Source of the DNA: CADEDH01 sp965263455 | GTDB lineage: Bacteria > Actinomycetota > Acidimicrobiia > Acidimicrobiales > SZUA-35 | Assembly: GCA_965263455.1 (NCBI GenBank) | Contig: CBDHHN010000002.1 | Location: forward strand, 248,001-312,000 | Direction: 5' to 3' | Length of the DNA stretch: 64,000 nt | In this document: positions 38,770 through 47,137 of the stretch, piece after piece | Position numbering within the stretch: the first letter of the stretch is position 1 | Layout: each line of letters starts with the position of its first letter | Made by a program: the position numbers and the translations under genes | The notes under the pieces: generated by a model | Database searches by the model: none | What the model was told of the DNA's origin: nothing | The model's input: only the letters and a program-made list of their open reading frames with translations

Positions 38770-40575
38770 TCAGCGAAGCTGGCTCCAGGCCTCGGCCGCC
38801 CGGTTGAGCTGGGCGTCGATGATGGCCAGGCCGCCGTCCCAGAACCCGGGGTCGTTGAGATCGATGCCCACGATGGCGCCGATCTCGTCGGGGGCCAGCG
38901 AGCCACCGGCGGACAGCATCTCCAGATAGGCGGGCACGAAGTCCGCCCCCTCGGCCTCGTACCGGGCGTAGACCGATAAGGCCAGAAGCTGGCCGTAGGC
39001 GTAGGCGTACACGTAGCCGGGGGTGCCGATGAAGTGCGGGATGTACGACCACCAGGTGGCGTAGTCGTCGGTCAGCTCGACCGAGTCGCCCATCATGTCG
39101 GTCTGGGTCCCGATCCACAGCTCGCCGAACCGTTCGACCGACAGCTCACCCTCGGTGCGGCGGGCGGTGTGGCACGCGTCCTCGAACCGGTTCATGGCCA
39201 CCTGCCGGAACACGGTGGCGATGGCGTCGTCGATGGTCGAGGCCAGCAGGGCGAACCGCTCGGACGGGTCCTCGATGATCGACAACAACCGGTTGTTGGT
39301 CACCGTCTCCCCGAAGACCGACGCCGTCTCGGCCAGGGTCAGGGGCGTGGTCTGGTGGAAGATGCCCTGGTCGGCCGCCAGGTACCCGTGGATGCCGTGA
39401 CCGAGCTCGTGGGCCAAGGTCAGCACGTCACGGGACCGGGAGGTCCAGTTCAACAGCAGGTAGGGATGGTGGCCGGGCACCGTGTAGGCGCAAAAAGCAC
39501 CGGGCTGCTTGCCCGGTTGGACCGGGGCGTGGATCCAGCCCTCGTCGATGAAGCGGCCGACGACGTCGGCCAGCTCGGGGGAGAACGAGCCGTAGGCGTC
39601 ACGGACGATGCCGGTGGCCTCGGCCCAGCCGATCTCCTGCTCGCCTGCGGCCACGGCCGCCATCCGGTCGTAGTCGGCGATCCGGTCCACCCCGAGAACC
39701 TCGGCCTTCAGGGTGTACCACCGCTGAGGAATGTCGTAACGACCGACCACGGCCGCAACCAGGGCCTCGACCGAGGCGTCGGAGGCCTCGTTCGACAGGT
39801 TGCGGGACGAGATCCACGTCGGAAACGAACGCAGCCGGTCGTCGATCGACTTCTCCAGCATCAGCGTGTTGTAGATGTAGCCCCGCGTCCGCAGCCCCGG
39901 GGCCAGACCGTCGGTGACGGCGGCGGCCGCGGCCCGGCGCACCTCCCGGTCGGGATGGCCCAGGCGGCTCAGGCCCGCCTCCAGGCTCTCGGTGGTCGGC
40001 TCACCGTCGCCCTCGATCGGCGCCAGGTTCACCTCGATGGCCGAGGTCTGCTCGTTGAACAGGCGGACCCACGACGAGGCCCGGGGGCCCGAGGTCTCGA
40101 CCAGCACCGTCTCCTCCGCCTCGCTCAGCAGGTAGGGCCGGGTCAGGCGGGTCGTCTGGAGGTGGTGGCGGCAGAAGGCCAGGCGCTCGTCGTCGATCAG
40201 GGACGCCACGTGTTCATCCGTGGCGGCGGCGAACTCCAGCTCGATGAACACCAGCTTGGCCGCCAAACTGGTGCCGGCCTCCTGGATCTGCTGCATCTCG
40301 GCCCCCCGCTGGGGGTCGAGATTGTCTTCGCTGAAGCGGAGCATGCCGTAGTGGCCGGCCCGGCTGGCCAGTTCGTTGATGGTGGCGACCCGGCCCATCA
40401 GGGTGGCCAGTTCGCCGGCGTCGAGGGTGGCCACCCGACCCCGGTAGGCCTCCAGTTCGCCGGCCAGGGTGTCGGCCCGATCCATCAGCTCCTGGGCCGA
40501 GGCCGCCCCGTCGAGCAGAGGCTGCAGGTCCCACAGGACGTCGGTGGCCTTGAGATCGGCGTCGGTGACGGTCAT
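38770..40575 (-). CDS. pepF: Oligoendopeptidase F (M3B family)
   Basis: A zinc metallopeptidase of 601 residues that degrades short peptides in the cytoplasm. The zinc motif is HELGH within LTLAHELGHGIHGYL (about residues 382-396), with the downstream Glu in TLAETASVFGETV. The N-terminal helical region and RPYLLSEAEETVLVETS match PepF-type M3B enzymes. The ATG at 40573-40575 follows GAGGAG. It lies 99 nt downstream of pheT. Confidence 0.93.
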   Translation of the reverse strand: MTVTDADLKATDVLWDLQPLLDGAASAQELMDRADTLAGELEAYRGRVATLDAGELATLMGRVATINELASRAGHYGMLRFSEDNLDPQRGAEMQQIQEAGTSLAAKLVFIELEFAAATDEHVASLIDDERLAFCRHHLQTTRLTRPYLLSEAEETVLVETSGPRASSWVRLFNEQTSAIEVNLAPIEGDGEPTTESLEAGLSRLGHPDREVRRAAAAAVTDGLAPGLRTRGYIYNTLMLEKSIDDRLRSFPTWISSRNLSNEASDASVEALVAAVVGRYDIPQRWYTLKAEVLGVDRIADYDRMAAVAAGEQEIGWAEATGIVRDAYGSFSPELADVVGRFIDEGWIHAPVQPGKQPGAFCAYTVPGHHPYLLLNWTSRSRDVLTLAHELGHGIHGYLAADQGIFHQTTPLTLAETASVFGETVTNNRLLSIIEDPSERFALLASTIDDAIATVFRQVAMNRFEDACHTARRTEGELSVERFGELWIGTQTDMMGDSVELTDDYATWWSYIPHFIGTPGYVYAYAYGQLLALSVYARYEAEGADFVPAYLEMLSAGGSLAPDEIGAIVGIDLNDPGFWDGGLAIIDAQLNRAAEAWSQLR

Positions 40576-40674
40576 CGTCGACTCCTCGGTTTTCGGTGGT
40601 TGGCGGTTGCGGGTTTGGGAGCCGATCTTGGCACCTGGCGGGCGACGGACCGGGATCGGGGCCGGCCCCGGACC

Positions 40675-43062
40675 TCAGCGCAGTTCGGCCCGGTGGGCCT
40701 TGGCCACGGCGTCGATGCAGCGCTGGCGAACCTCGGCCACCTCGGCGTCGGTCAAGGTCCGGTCGTCGGCCTGGAACCGGAGGTTGAAGGCCACCGACCG
40801 GGTTCCCTCGGCCAGCTGGCCCCCCCGGAACACGTCGAACAGGCGCACCCGCTGCAGCAGCGGCTTGCCCGCCTTGTGCAGGGTCCGCACCACATCGGTG
40901 GCGGCCACGTCGTCGGCCAGGGCGAAGGCGAGGTCGACATCGCTCGACGGGTAGCGGGAGATCGGGGCCAGTCTCGGTACCCGGCTCATGGCCTCGACCA
41001 TGGGACCGACCTCGAGCTGGAACCAGGCCACCCGCCCGTCGACCCCGTAGGCCTCGAGCACGCCGGGGTCGACCTCCCCCACCTCGCCCAGGGTCCGCCC
41101 CCGGAACCGGACCTCGGCCGAACGGGTGGGATGGAGCCCGGCTCGGGGGGCGTTGGCCACCTGCACGTCCTGGAGACCGAGGGCGGCGGCCAGCCGGTAC
41201 AACTCGGTGACGGCGACCCGGGCCGCCTCGTCGCCCGGCGTCAGACCGGAATGGACGATGGCCACCCGCTCCCGCTCATCGGGCAGGTCGTCCTGGGAGG
41301 GGAGGTAGACCTTGCCCAGCTCATAGAGCTTGAGGGCGTCGGCCCGGTGGGCCTGGTTGTAGGCGATCGTCTTGAGCAGTCCGGGCAGGAGCGAGGTCCG
41401 CAGGATCGACTCCTCTGACACCAGGGGGTTGACGAGCGAGATGCCGTCGTCGCCGAGACCGGCCCGGGCCAGGTCGCCGGGCGCCAGGAACGGCATCGGC
41501 ATGGCCTCGTCGTGACCGGCCCCGAGCAGGGCTCGCCGGATGCGACGGCGGCTGACCTGGGTCGGGGTCAGGGCCCCGGCCTGGGTCGGGGTCGGCACCC
41601 GCTTGCCCGACTTGTCGTAGCCGTGGTGGCGGCCCACCTCTTCGATCACGTCGATCTCGAGCGAGCTGTCGGGCCGCCACGACGGCACGGTGACCGTGAG
41701 CACCTCGGCCCCGTCCCGGCCCGACGGGTTGACCGTGTCGGTGACGGTGAAACCGATGGGATCGAGCAGACCGCCGATGGTGGCGGCGTCGAGTCCGGTG
41801 TTGAGCATGGCGTTGACCCGGGGAACCCGGACCTCGACGGCGGGGGGCAGGGTGAGATCGCCATCGACCACGACGGTCCCGGTGGCCACCTCGGCTCCGC
41901 AGATCTCGACCGCCAGCTGGGCGAAGCGGTCCAGGGCCCGCTCCACCCCCTCGGGATCGACCCCGCGCTCGTAGCGGGTCGAGGCCTCCGACCGCAGGTT
42001 GAGGCGGCGGGAGGTCTTGGCGATCGTCATCCGGTCCCAGATGGCCGCCTCGAGCAGGACGTTGGTGGTGGCGTCGCTGATCTCGGTCGAGGCCCCACCC
42101 ATGACGCCGGCCAGGCCGATGGGCTCATCGGCCGAGTTGACGATGACCCCGTCGACCTCGGTCAGGGACCGCTTGGCGTCATCGAGGGTGGTGAGCGTCT
42201 CCCCCTCACGGGCCATCCGCACCCCGAGCGCCCCGTCGGGGACGAGGTCGAGATCGTAGGTGTGGTTGGGCTGGCCCAGTTCCAGCATCACGTAGTTCGA
42301 GATGTCGACCACGGAGTTGATCGAACGGACTCCGGCCGCCGTGAGTCGCCGCACCATCCAGTCGGGAGACGGGCCGACGGTCAGGTTGCGCAGGACCCGG
42401 AGCCCGAACCGGGCGCAGAACTCGGGGGCCTCGATAGCGACCGAGGCAACGTCGGCGGTGGCCGGGCCGGCCTGGTCGAGGTCCGGGGCGGGGATGGTGC
42501 AGGGCACGCCGAGGCGCGCCGCCAGGTCGCGGGTGACACCGAGGACCGACAGGGCATCGGGCCGGTTGCCCTCGATGTCGAGGCCGAACACGATGTCGGT
42601 GGTGGCGCCGAGTGCCTCGGCCAGCGTCGTGCCCACCGTGAGGCCAGGGTCGAGGATCTCGATGCCGTCGCCGTCGGTCCCCAGCTCGAGCTCGGCGGCC
42701 GAACACAGCATGCCGTTCGACCACTCGCCCCGCAGCTTGCGGCGGGCGATCTCGAGGCCGTTGGGCATGACGGTCCCGAGCGTGGCCAGGGGGACGAGGT
42801 CACCGACCGACATGTTGAACGCCCCGCAACAGATCTGCAGCGGCTCACCGTCACCGGTGTCGACCTGTACGAGCTGGATCCGGTCGGCTTCGGGGTGGGG
42901 GCCGAGCTCCAGGATCCTGGCCACGATCACGCCGTCCCAGGTGTTGCCGACGACGTCGACGCTCTCCACCACCATGCCCAGGTCGGTCATGGTCCGGGCC
43001 AGGCTCTCGGGCTCGCCCTCGATGGGGGCGAACTCACGCATCCACGACAGTAGAACCTTCAC
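40675..43062 (-). CDS. pheT: Phenylalanyl-tRNA synthetase beta subunit
   Basis: Beta subunit of the (alpha-beta)2 enzyme that charges tRNA-Phe. Of 795 residues, about 40-150 form a tRNA-binding EMAP-II-like domain (VIVARILELGPHPEADRIQ), the middle contains the B3/B4 editing domain and B5 (EVGRHHGYDKSGKRVPTPT region), and the end is the ferredoxin-like anticodon-binding domain (FRGRTLGEVGEVDP, SRYPSSDVDLAF). The GTG at 43060-43062 has GAGGAA upstream. It follows pheS by 46 nt. Confidence 0.95.
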   Translation of the reverse strand: MKVLLSWMREFAPIEGEPESLARTMTDLGMVVESVDVVGNTWDGVIVARILELGPHPEADRIQLVQVDTGDGEPLQICCGAFNMSVGDLVPLATLGTVMPNGLEIARRKLRGEWSNGMLCSAAELELGTDGDGIEILDPGLTVGTTLAEALGATTDIVFGLDIEGNRPDALSVLGVTRDLAARLGVPCTIPAPDLDQAGPATADVASVAIEAPEFCARFGLRVLRNLTVGPSPDWMVRRLTAAGVRSINSVVDISNYVMLELGQPNHTYDLDLVPDGALGVRMAREGETLTTLDDAKRSLTEVDGVIVNSADEPIGLAGVMGGASTEISDATTNVLLEAAIWDRMTIAKTSRRLNLRSEASTRYERGVDPEGVERALDRFAQLAVEICGAEVATGTVVVDGDLTLPPAVEVRVPRVNAMLNTGLDAATIGGLLDPIGFTVTDTVNPSGRDGAEVLTVTVPSWRPDSSLEIDVIEEVGRHHGYDKSGKRVPTPTQAGALTPTQVSRRRIRRALLGAGHDEAMPMPFLAPGDLARAGLGDDGISLVNPLVSEESILRTSLLPGLLKTIAYNQAHRADALKLYELGKVYLPSQDDLPDERERVAIVHSGLTPGDEAARVAVTELYRLAAALGLQDVQVANAPRAGLHPTRSAEVRFRGRTLGEVGEVDPGVLEAYGVDGRVAWFQLEVGPMVEAMSRVPRLAPISRYPSSDVDLAFALADDVAATDVVRTLHKAGKPLLQRVRLFDVFRGGQLAEGTRSVAFNLRFQADDRTLTDAEVAEVRQRCIDAVAKAHRAELR

Positions 43063-43108
43063 GTCACTTCCTCGGGGCGTCTCGTACGGGCGGGCGGGTC
43101 GGGGCGGG

Positions 43109-44107
43109 TCAGAACTGGACCATGATGCGGGCGTCGTTGCTCATGAGCTCCCGCAGGTCGTCGAAGCCGAACTTGAGCTGGGCCAGGCGGTCGATGCCGA
43201 AGCCGAAGGCGAAGCCCGACCACTCCTCGGGGTCGATGCCGCCGGCGGTCAACACGTTGGGGTGCACCATCCCGCACCCGCCGAGCTCCAGCCACGACCC
43301 GTCGGGGCGCTGCACGTCGAACTCGGCCGACGGCTCGGTGAAGGGGAAGTAGTTGGGACGGAGCCGGGAACTGAAGCCGGGCCCGAAGTAGGCCTCGGTG
43401 AAGGCCTCGATCGTCCCGGCCAGGTCGGCCAGCGAGATGCCCTTGTCGATGACCAGACCCTCGATCTGGTGGAACACCGGGAGGTGGGTGGCGTCGGCCG
43501 TGTCGCGCCGAAACACCCGCCCCGGGGCCACGATGTAGATCGGGGGCTCCTGGGCCAGCATGGTCCGGATCTGGACCGGCGAGGTGTGGGTCCTGAGCAG
43601 GGTTGAACCGGGCGCCCCGTGGTTGACGTAGATGGTGTCGAAGCCGTCGCGGGCCGGGTGGCCGGGCGGGATGTTGAGGGCGTCGAAGTTGTGCCAGTCG
43701 GTCTCGACCTCGGGCCCCTCGGCCACCCGGAAGCCCATGCCGACGAACACGTCCTCCAGCAACTCCCAGGTCTGGGTGACCACGTTGGCGTGGCCCACGG
43801 CGACCTCGGTCGGGACCTCGGTCAGGTCGAGGTGCTCGCCCTGGAGCTGGACCGCACGCTCGGCCCGGACCAACTCGTCCCGGCGACTGTCGAGGGCGGC
43901 CTCGACCCGCCGCCGGGCCTCGTTCAGGGCCCGGCCGGCCTCCTTGCGGTCCTCGGGGGCCAGGTTCCCCAGCTCCCGCTTGGCTGTGGTCAGGGGTGCC
44001 CCCTTGCCCAGAGTCGAGGTCTCGACCCCCTTCAGGTCCTCGGCGGTGGCGGCGGAGCCCACCGCGGCCAATGCCTCGGCCTCCAGTTCTTCGAGCGTTC
44101 CCAACAT
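43109..44107 (-). CDS. pheS: Phenylalanyl-tRNA synthetase alpha subunit
   Basis: Catalytic subunit, class II synthetase. Residues 1-75 form the N-terminal coiled coil. Motif 2 region is HTSPVQIRTM and RVFRRDTADATH; motif 3 is GFAFGFGIDRLAQLKFG; ELGGCGMVHPNVL lies between. At 332 residues from the ATG at 44105-44107 it is of normal length; an extension to 44212 is not conserved. A TAGGCT at 44148-44143, inside the stop of the upstream gene, could be a -10. Confidence 0.95.
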   Translation of the reverse strand: MLGTLEELEAEALAAVGSAATAEDLKGVETSTLGKGAPLTTAKRELGNLAPEDRKEAGRALNEARRRVEAALDSRRDELVRAERAVQLQGEHLDLTEVPTEVAVGHANVVTQTWELLEDVFVGMGFRVAEGPEVETDWHNFDALNIPPGHPARDGFDTIYVNHGAPGSTLLRTHTSPVQIRTMLAQEPPIYIVAPGRVFRRDTADATHLPVFHQIEGLVIDKGISLADLAGTIEAFTEAYFGPGFSSRLRPNYFPFTEPSAEFDVQRPDGSWLELGGCGMVHPNVLTAGGIDPEEWSGFAFGFGIDRLAQLKFGFDDLRELMSNDARIMVQF

Positions 44108-44145
44108 CGCATCCAACCTGTCGGCTCTGGCGGAAAGCGTCCAGC

Positions 44146-45048
44146 CTATTTCGCCCCGGGGCGATCCCCTGCCCCGTCGTCGGCCCGTCGCTGGCGCGCC
44201 GCCTCGAAGCACAGGACCCCGGCGGCCACGGCCAGATTGAGCGACTCGGTCGGCCCGGCCAGTGGGATGGTGACGGTGCCGTCGGCCGCCGCCACCACCT
44301 CGGGGGCCAGCCCGTGGGCCTCGCTGCCCAGCACCAGGGCGGCCCGACGCAGGTCGGCGCCGTCATGGGTCGGGGCGCCCGGGTCCACCACGGTGGCCAA
44401 CACCGGCCGCCCGGTGTCGGCGGCCAGGGCCAGGGCCGCCTCGACACCGGCCTCGACCACCACCGGGAGGCGGAGGAAGGCCCCGGCCGCGGCCCGGACC
44501 ACCTTGGGATTGGTCACGTCGACCGCGGCACCGGCCACCACCACCCCGGCGGCGCCCGCCGCCTCGGCGCTGCGGATGACGGTGCCCACGTTGCCGGGGT
44601 CGGCCGGCTCGACGAGGATCACCAGGGGCCCGTCGGGGCCCAGGGACGAGGCCGGGGCGGTGGCGCCGGCCATGACGGCGACCACCGGCTGGGGGGTTCG
44701 GGTGTCGAGGGTCGAGCCGAGAACGCCGGGGGCCACATCGATGATCTCGATCCCCCGATCCCGGGCCGCGGCCAGCACCGCCTCCAGGGGCGGCGGGCGG
44801 TAGTCGACCTCCACCAGGACCGACTCGACCGCCAGGTCGGGCCGCAGGGTGGGGCCGGCCACGGCCTCGGCCACCAGGGCCGGTCCCTCCACGACGAAGG
44901 CCCGCTCCTGGGAGCGGGCCTTTCGTTGGGCGATCAGGCGCCGGAGCCGCTTGATGCGGGGGTTGCCGGCGGCGATGCCGCCCCTCCCCCGCTCCGCTCC
45001 GGGACCGGCCGACGGTCGGGGCCGATCAGGCGGCGTCGGCCGACCCAT
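44146..45048 (-). CDS. SpoU/TrmH-family RNA 2'-O-methyltransferase (TsnR-like)
   Basis: A 300-residue SPOUT methyltransferase acting on rRNA or tRNA. An N-terminal L30e-like substrate-binding part (LRRLIAQRKARSQERAF through residue ~130) is followed by the knotted domain with the three motifs DPGNVGTVIRSAEAAG, LVLGSEAHGL and TESLNLAVAAGVL. The ATG at 45046-45048 overlaps rplT by 23 nt. Its place between rplT and pheS is the conserved position of tsnR in Actinobacteria. The exact nucleotide target is unknown. Confidence 0.88.
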   Translation of the reverse strand: MGRPTPPDRPRPSAGPGAERGRGGIAAGNPRIKRLRRLIAQRKARSQERAFVVEGPALVAEAVAGPTLRPDLAVESVLVEVDYRPPPLEAVLAAARDRGIEIIDVAPGVLGSTLDTRTPQPVVAVMAGATAPASSLGPDGPLVILVEPADPGNVGTVIRSAEAAGAAGVVVAGAAVDVTNPKVVRAAAGAFLRLPVVVEAGVEAALALAADTGRPVLATVVDPGAPTHDGADLRRAALVLGSEAHGLAPEVVAAADGTVTIPLAGPTESLNLAVAAGVLCFEAARQRRADDGAGDRPGAK

Positions 45049-45388
45049 TGGCCACCTGGACCAGGGCGGCGAACGCGTCCGGGTCGGTCACGGCAAGGTC
45101 GGCCAGGACCTTGCGGTCGACCTCGACCCCGGCCAGCTTCAGGCCGTTGATGAACCGGCTGTAGGACGTGCCGTTGGCCCGGCAGGCGGCATTGATGCGC
45201 TGGATCCACAGGCGGCGGAACTCGCCCTTGCGGGCCCGGCGGTCCCGAAAGGCGTAGTTGCCGGAGTGCATCACCTGTTCGTTGGCGCCCCGGAAGGTAC
45301 GGCTCTTGTTGCCGTAGTAGCCCTTGGCCTTGTCCAGCGTCGCCTTCCGCTTCTTCTTGGCGTGGACGCCACGCTTCACTCGTGCCAT
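45026..45388 (-). CDS. rplT: Ribosomal protein bL20
   Basis: Large-subunit assembly protein that binds 23S rRNA and in many bacteria represses its own operon. The 120-residue sequence is full-length, with the basic N-terminus ARVKRGVHAKKKRK, GYYGNKSRTFRGANEQV and WIQRINAACR. It follows rpmI by 45 nt in the infC-rpmI-rplT operon. Confidence 0.97.
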   Translation of the reverse strand: MARVKRGVHAKKKRKATLDKAKGYYGNKSRTFRGANEQVMHSGNYAFRDRRARKGEFRRLWIQRINAACRANGTSYSRFINGLKLAGVEVDRKVLADLAVTDPDAFAALVQVANGSADAA

Positions 45389-45433
45389 CGGAGATTCTCC
45401 TGTTCTTCGTTCTGGTCTGGCTCGGGACGGAGG

Positions 45434-45628
45434 TCAGCTCGACAGCATCTGGTTGACCCGTGCCTCATCGGCCGGGGTCAGCACCTTCGAACCCCGCAGG
45501 CGACGCTTGCGGCGGCTGGACTTCTTCTCCAGGAAGTGGTTCAGGTTCTTGGACCGGCGCTTGATCTTGCCGGAGCCGGTCTTCTTGAACCGCTTCTTGG
45601 CTCCCTTGTGGGTCTTCATCTTGGACAT
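45434..45628 (-). CDS. rpmI: Ribosomal protein bL35
   Basis: A 64-residue basic ribosomal protein (MSKMKTHKGAKKRFKKTGSG, then KRRLRGSKVLTPAD). The ATG at 45626-45628 with AGGAG seven nt upstream is the start; the frame back to 45706 is spacer. It is second in infC-rpmI-rplT. Confidence 0.96.
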   Translation of the reverse strand: MSKMKTHKGAKKRFKKTGSGKIKRRSKNLNHFLEKKSSRRKRRLRGSKVLTPADEARVNQMLSS

Positions 45629-45741
45629 GGCTCTTCTCCTGCGCTCGTGCGCCTGCGATGGGTCCGGGCGATGCCGTCCACAGCACCGCCCCGGACCCCC
45701 ACCCACGACCGGGAGGGTGTCCGGGGCGGTGGTGGTCGTCT

Positions 45742-46380
45742 TCAGCTCTGGGCGGCGGCCTGGTCGGCGGCCTCGGGGGAGGCGGCCTCGCCGTCGCCGC
45801 CGGTCCCGTTGTCGGAACCTTCCGGCCGGGCGGGACGCTCGTCCCGCCGCTTCTTCGGCTTCTTCTTGCTGTCGGGGCCGAGCACCATCGTCATGTTGCG
45901 ACCGTCGAGCCGGGGATAGGCCTCGACCTTGGCGTACTCCTCGACCCGCTCGGCGATGTCGTCCAGGATCCTACGACCCAGCTCCGGATGGGTGACCTCG
46001 CGGCCCCGGAACATGATCGTGATCTTGACCTTGTTCCCTTCCTGGAGGAACTTCTCCACCTTCCGGGTCTTGGTCTCGAAGTCCCCGCCCGAGATCTTGG
46101 GCCGGTACTTCATCTCCTTGACGACGATGTTGCTCGCCTTCTTCTTCGACTCTTTCTGGCGCTGCGCCGCCTCGTACTTGTACTTGCCGTAGTCCATGAT
46201 CCGGCAGACCGGCGGGTTGGCCTTGTCGGCCACCTCCACCAGGTCGAGTTCCAGTTCACGGGCCAATGACAAGGCCTCGGGAATCGTCTTGATCCCCAGT
46301 TGGTCGCCGTTGGGCCCAATGACGCGGACCTCACGGGCGCGGATCCGATCATTGATCCGCGGCTCCGGCGGCGCAGCTAT
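45742..46380 (-). CDS. infC: Translation initiation factor IF-3 with an ATA start codon
   Basis: IF-3 binds the 30S subunit and rejects non-canonical start codons. The complete N-terminal domain reads EPRINDRIRAREVRVIGPNG, which lies upstream of the first in-frame TTG (46272), so that TTG cannot be the start. Going upstream in frame the codons are GCT, ATA, GCT, TCG-less sequence, and an in-frame TGA three codons before the ATA; no ATG, GTG or TTG is available. ATA at 46378-46380 has a strong site GGGGTGATC seven nt upstream, matching the 16S 3' end. AUU, AUC or AUA starts are a known self-regulation device of infC. The C-terminal 35 residues form an acidic extension. Confidence 0.93.
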   Translation of the reverse strand: MAAPPEPRINDRIRAREVRVIGPNGDQLGIKTIPEALSLARELELDLVEVADKANPPVCRIMDYGKYKYEAAQRQKESKKKASNIVVKEMKYRPKISGGDFETKTRKVEKFLQEGNKVKITIMFRGREVTHPELGRRILDDIAERVEEYAKVEAYPRLDGRNMTMVLGPDSKKKPKKRRDERPARPEGSDNGTGGDGEAASPEAADQAAAQS

Positions 46381-46616
46381 AGCCGATCACCCCTCATGCA
46401 GATGACTCTGTCTCCTTGTTCACACGGTTCGGACACCGAACAACGGCAAGGGATCGACTCCACACCTGAGCGCAGGTTGCGGACGAGTCATCGGACCCGG
46501 ACGCATCGACATGGCCGGGTGGGGAGCGAGCCCTCTTGCTGTCGGTCAATCAAGGCTAACAGCAGCATGGGGAGATCCGCCTCCCGACGAAGGAGATCCT
46601 CGATACGGTGGCCGCC
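46381..46616. promoter_or_regulatory. Intergenic region between infC and the divergent DUF1844-like gene
   Basis: No coding sequence is convincing here. On the minus strand TAGCCT (46558-46553) could be the -10 of infC, giving a leader of about 165 nt that includes a small hairpin (GTTCGG 46427-46432 with CCGAAC 46436-46441). On the plus strand TACGGT (46604-46609) is followed by 7 nt and the ATG of the next gene. A long infC leader is compatible with L20 or IF-3 feedback, which I cannot show. Confidence 0.45.
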
Positions 46617-47021
46617 ATGAGTTTGTGGACACCCGACGGTGAACGCCGCATCCCACCCGCCGGAGACCCGGAACCGGAGGTCGCCATTCCCGGCGACGGT
46701 CCCCCGCTGAGCCCCGAGGACGAGGAGCGGGCCCGAGCCATGGCCCACGAACTGGCCGAGGCCCGGATCCGCCTGCTGGAGACCGAGGTGTCGACCGTAC
46801 TGGCCAACCACGCCGCCGGAATCTACGAGCTGGCCGCCATCCATCTGACCGCCGACCAGCCCCAGCTGGAGGAGGCCCGGCTCGCCATCGACGCCCTGGC
46901 CGCCCTGGTGGAGAACCTGGAGGGCCGGCTGGGCGAAGGGGAATCGACCCTGCGGGACGCCCTGCACCAGATCCGCCTGGCCTTCGTCCAACGCTCCCAG
47001 GAGATGGGCCAGCCCAGCTGA
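46617..47021 (+). CDS. Small helical protein, DUF1844-like
   Basis: A 134-residue acidic protein. The start SLWTPDGERRIPP and the helical C-terminal half (ELAAIHLTADQPQLEEARLAIDALAALVENLEGRLGE) match conserved actinobacterial proteins related to DUF1844 that lie next to infC. The function of the family is unknown. The ATG at 46617 is seven nt after TACGGT and has no Shine-Dalgarno, so the message is probably leaderless. Confidence 0.75.
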   Translation: MSLWTPDGERRIPPAGDPEPEVAIPGDGPPLSPEDEERARAMAHELAEARIRLLETEVSTVLANHAAGIYELAAIHLTADQPQLEEARLAIDALAALVENLEGRLGEGESTLRDALHQIRLAFVQRSQEMGQPS

Positions 47022-47048
47022 CGATCGGGGCCCCAGGGCCCCCGGTCG
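47022..47048. terminator. Bidirectional terminator hairpin after the DUF1844-like gene
   Basis: CGATCGGGGCCC (47022-47033) can pair with GGGCCCCCGGTCG (47037-47048 region) with one bulge and one G-U pair. It starts right after the TGA (47019-47021) and separates two convergent genes. Confidence 0.5.
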
Positions 47049-47137
47049 ACGCACTCCCCCGCCTCGGACCCCGTCTACGGCCCCACCTCGGAGGCTCCGG
47101 CGTCGGTCCCCGCGGTCGTAGGTGTTCCGACTTCGGC

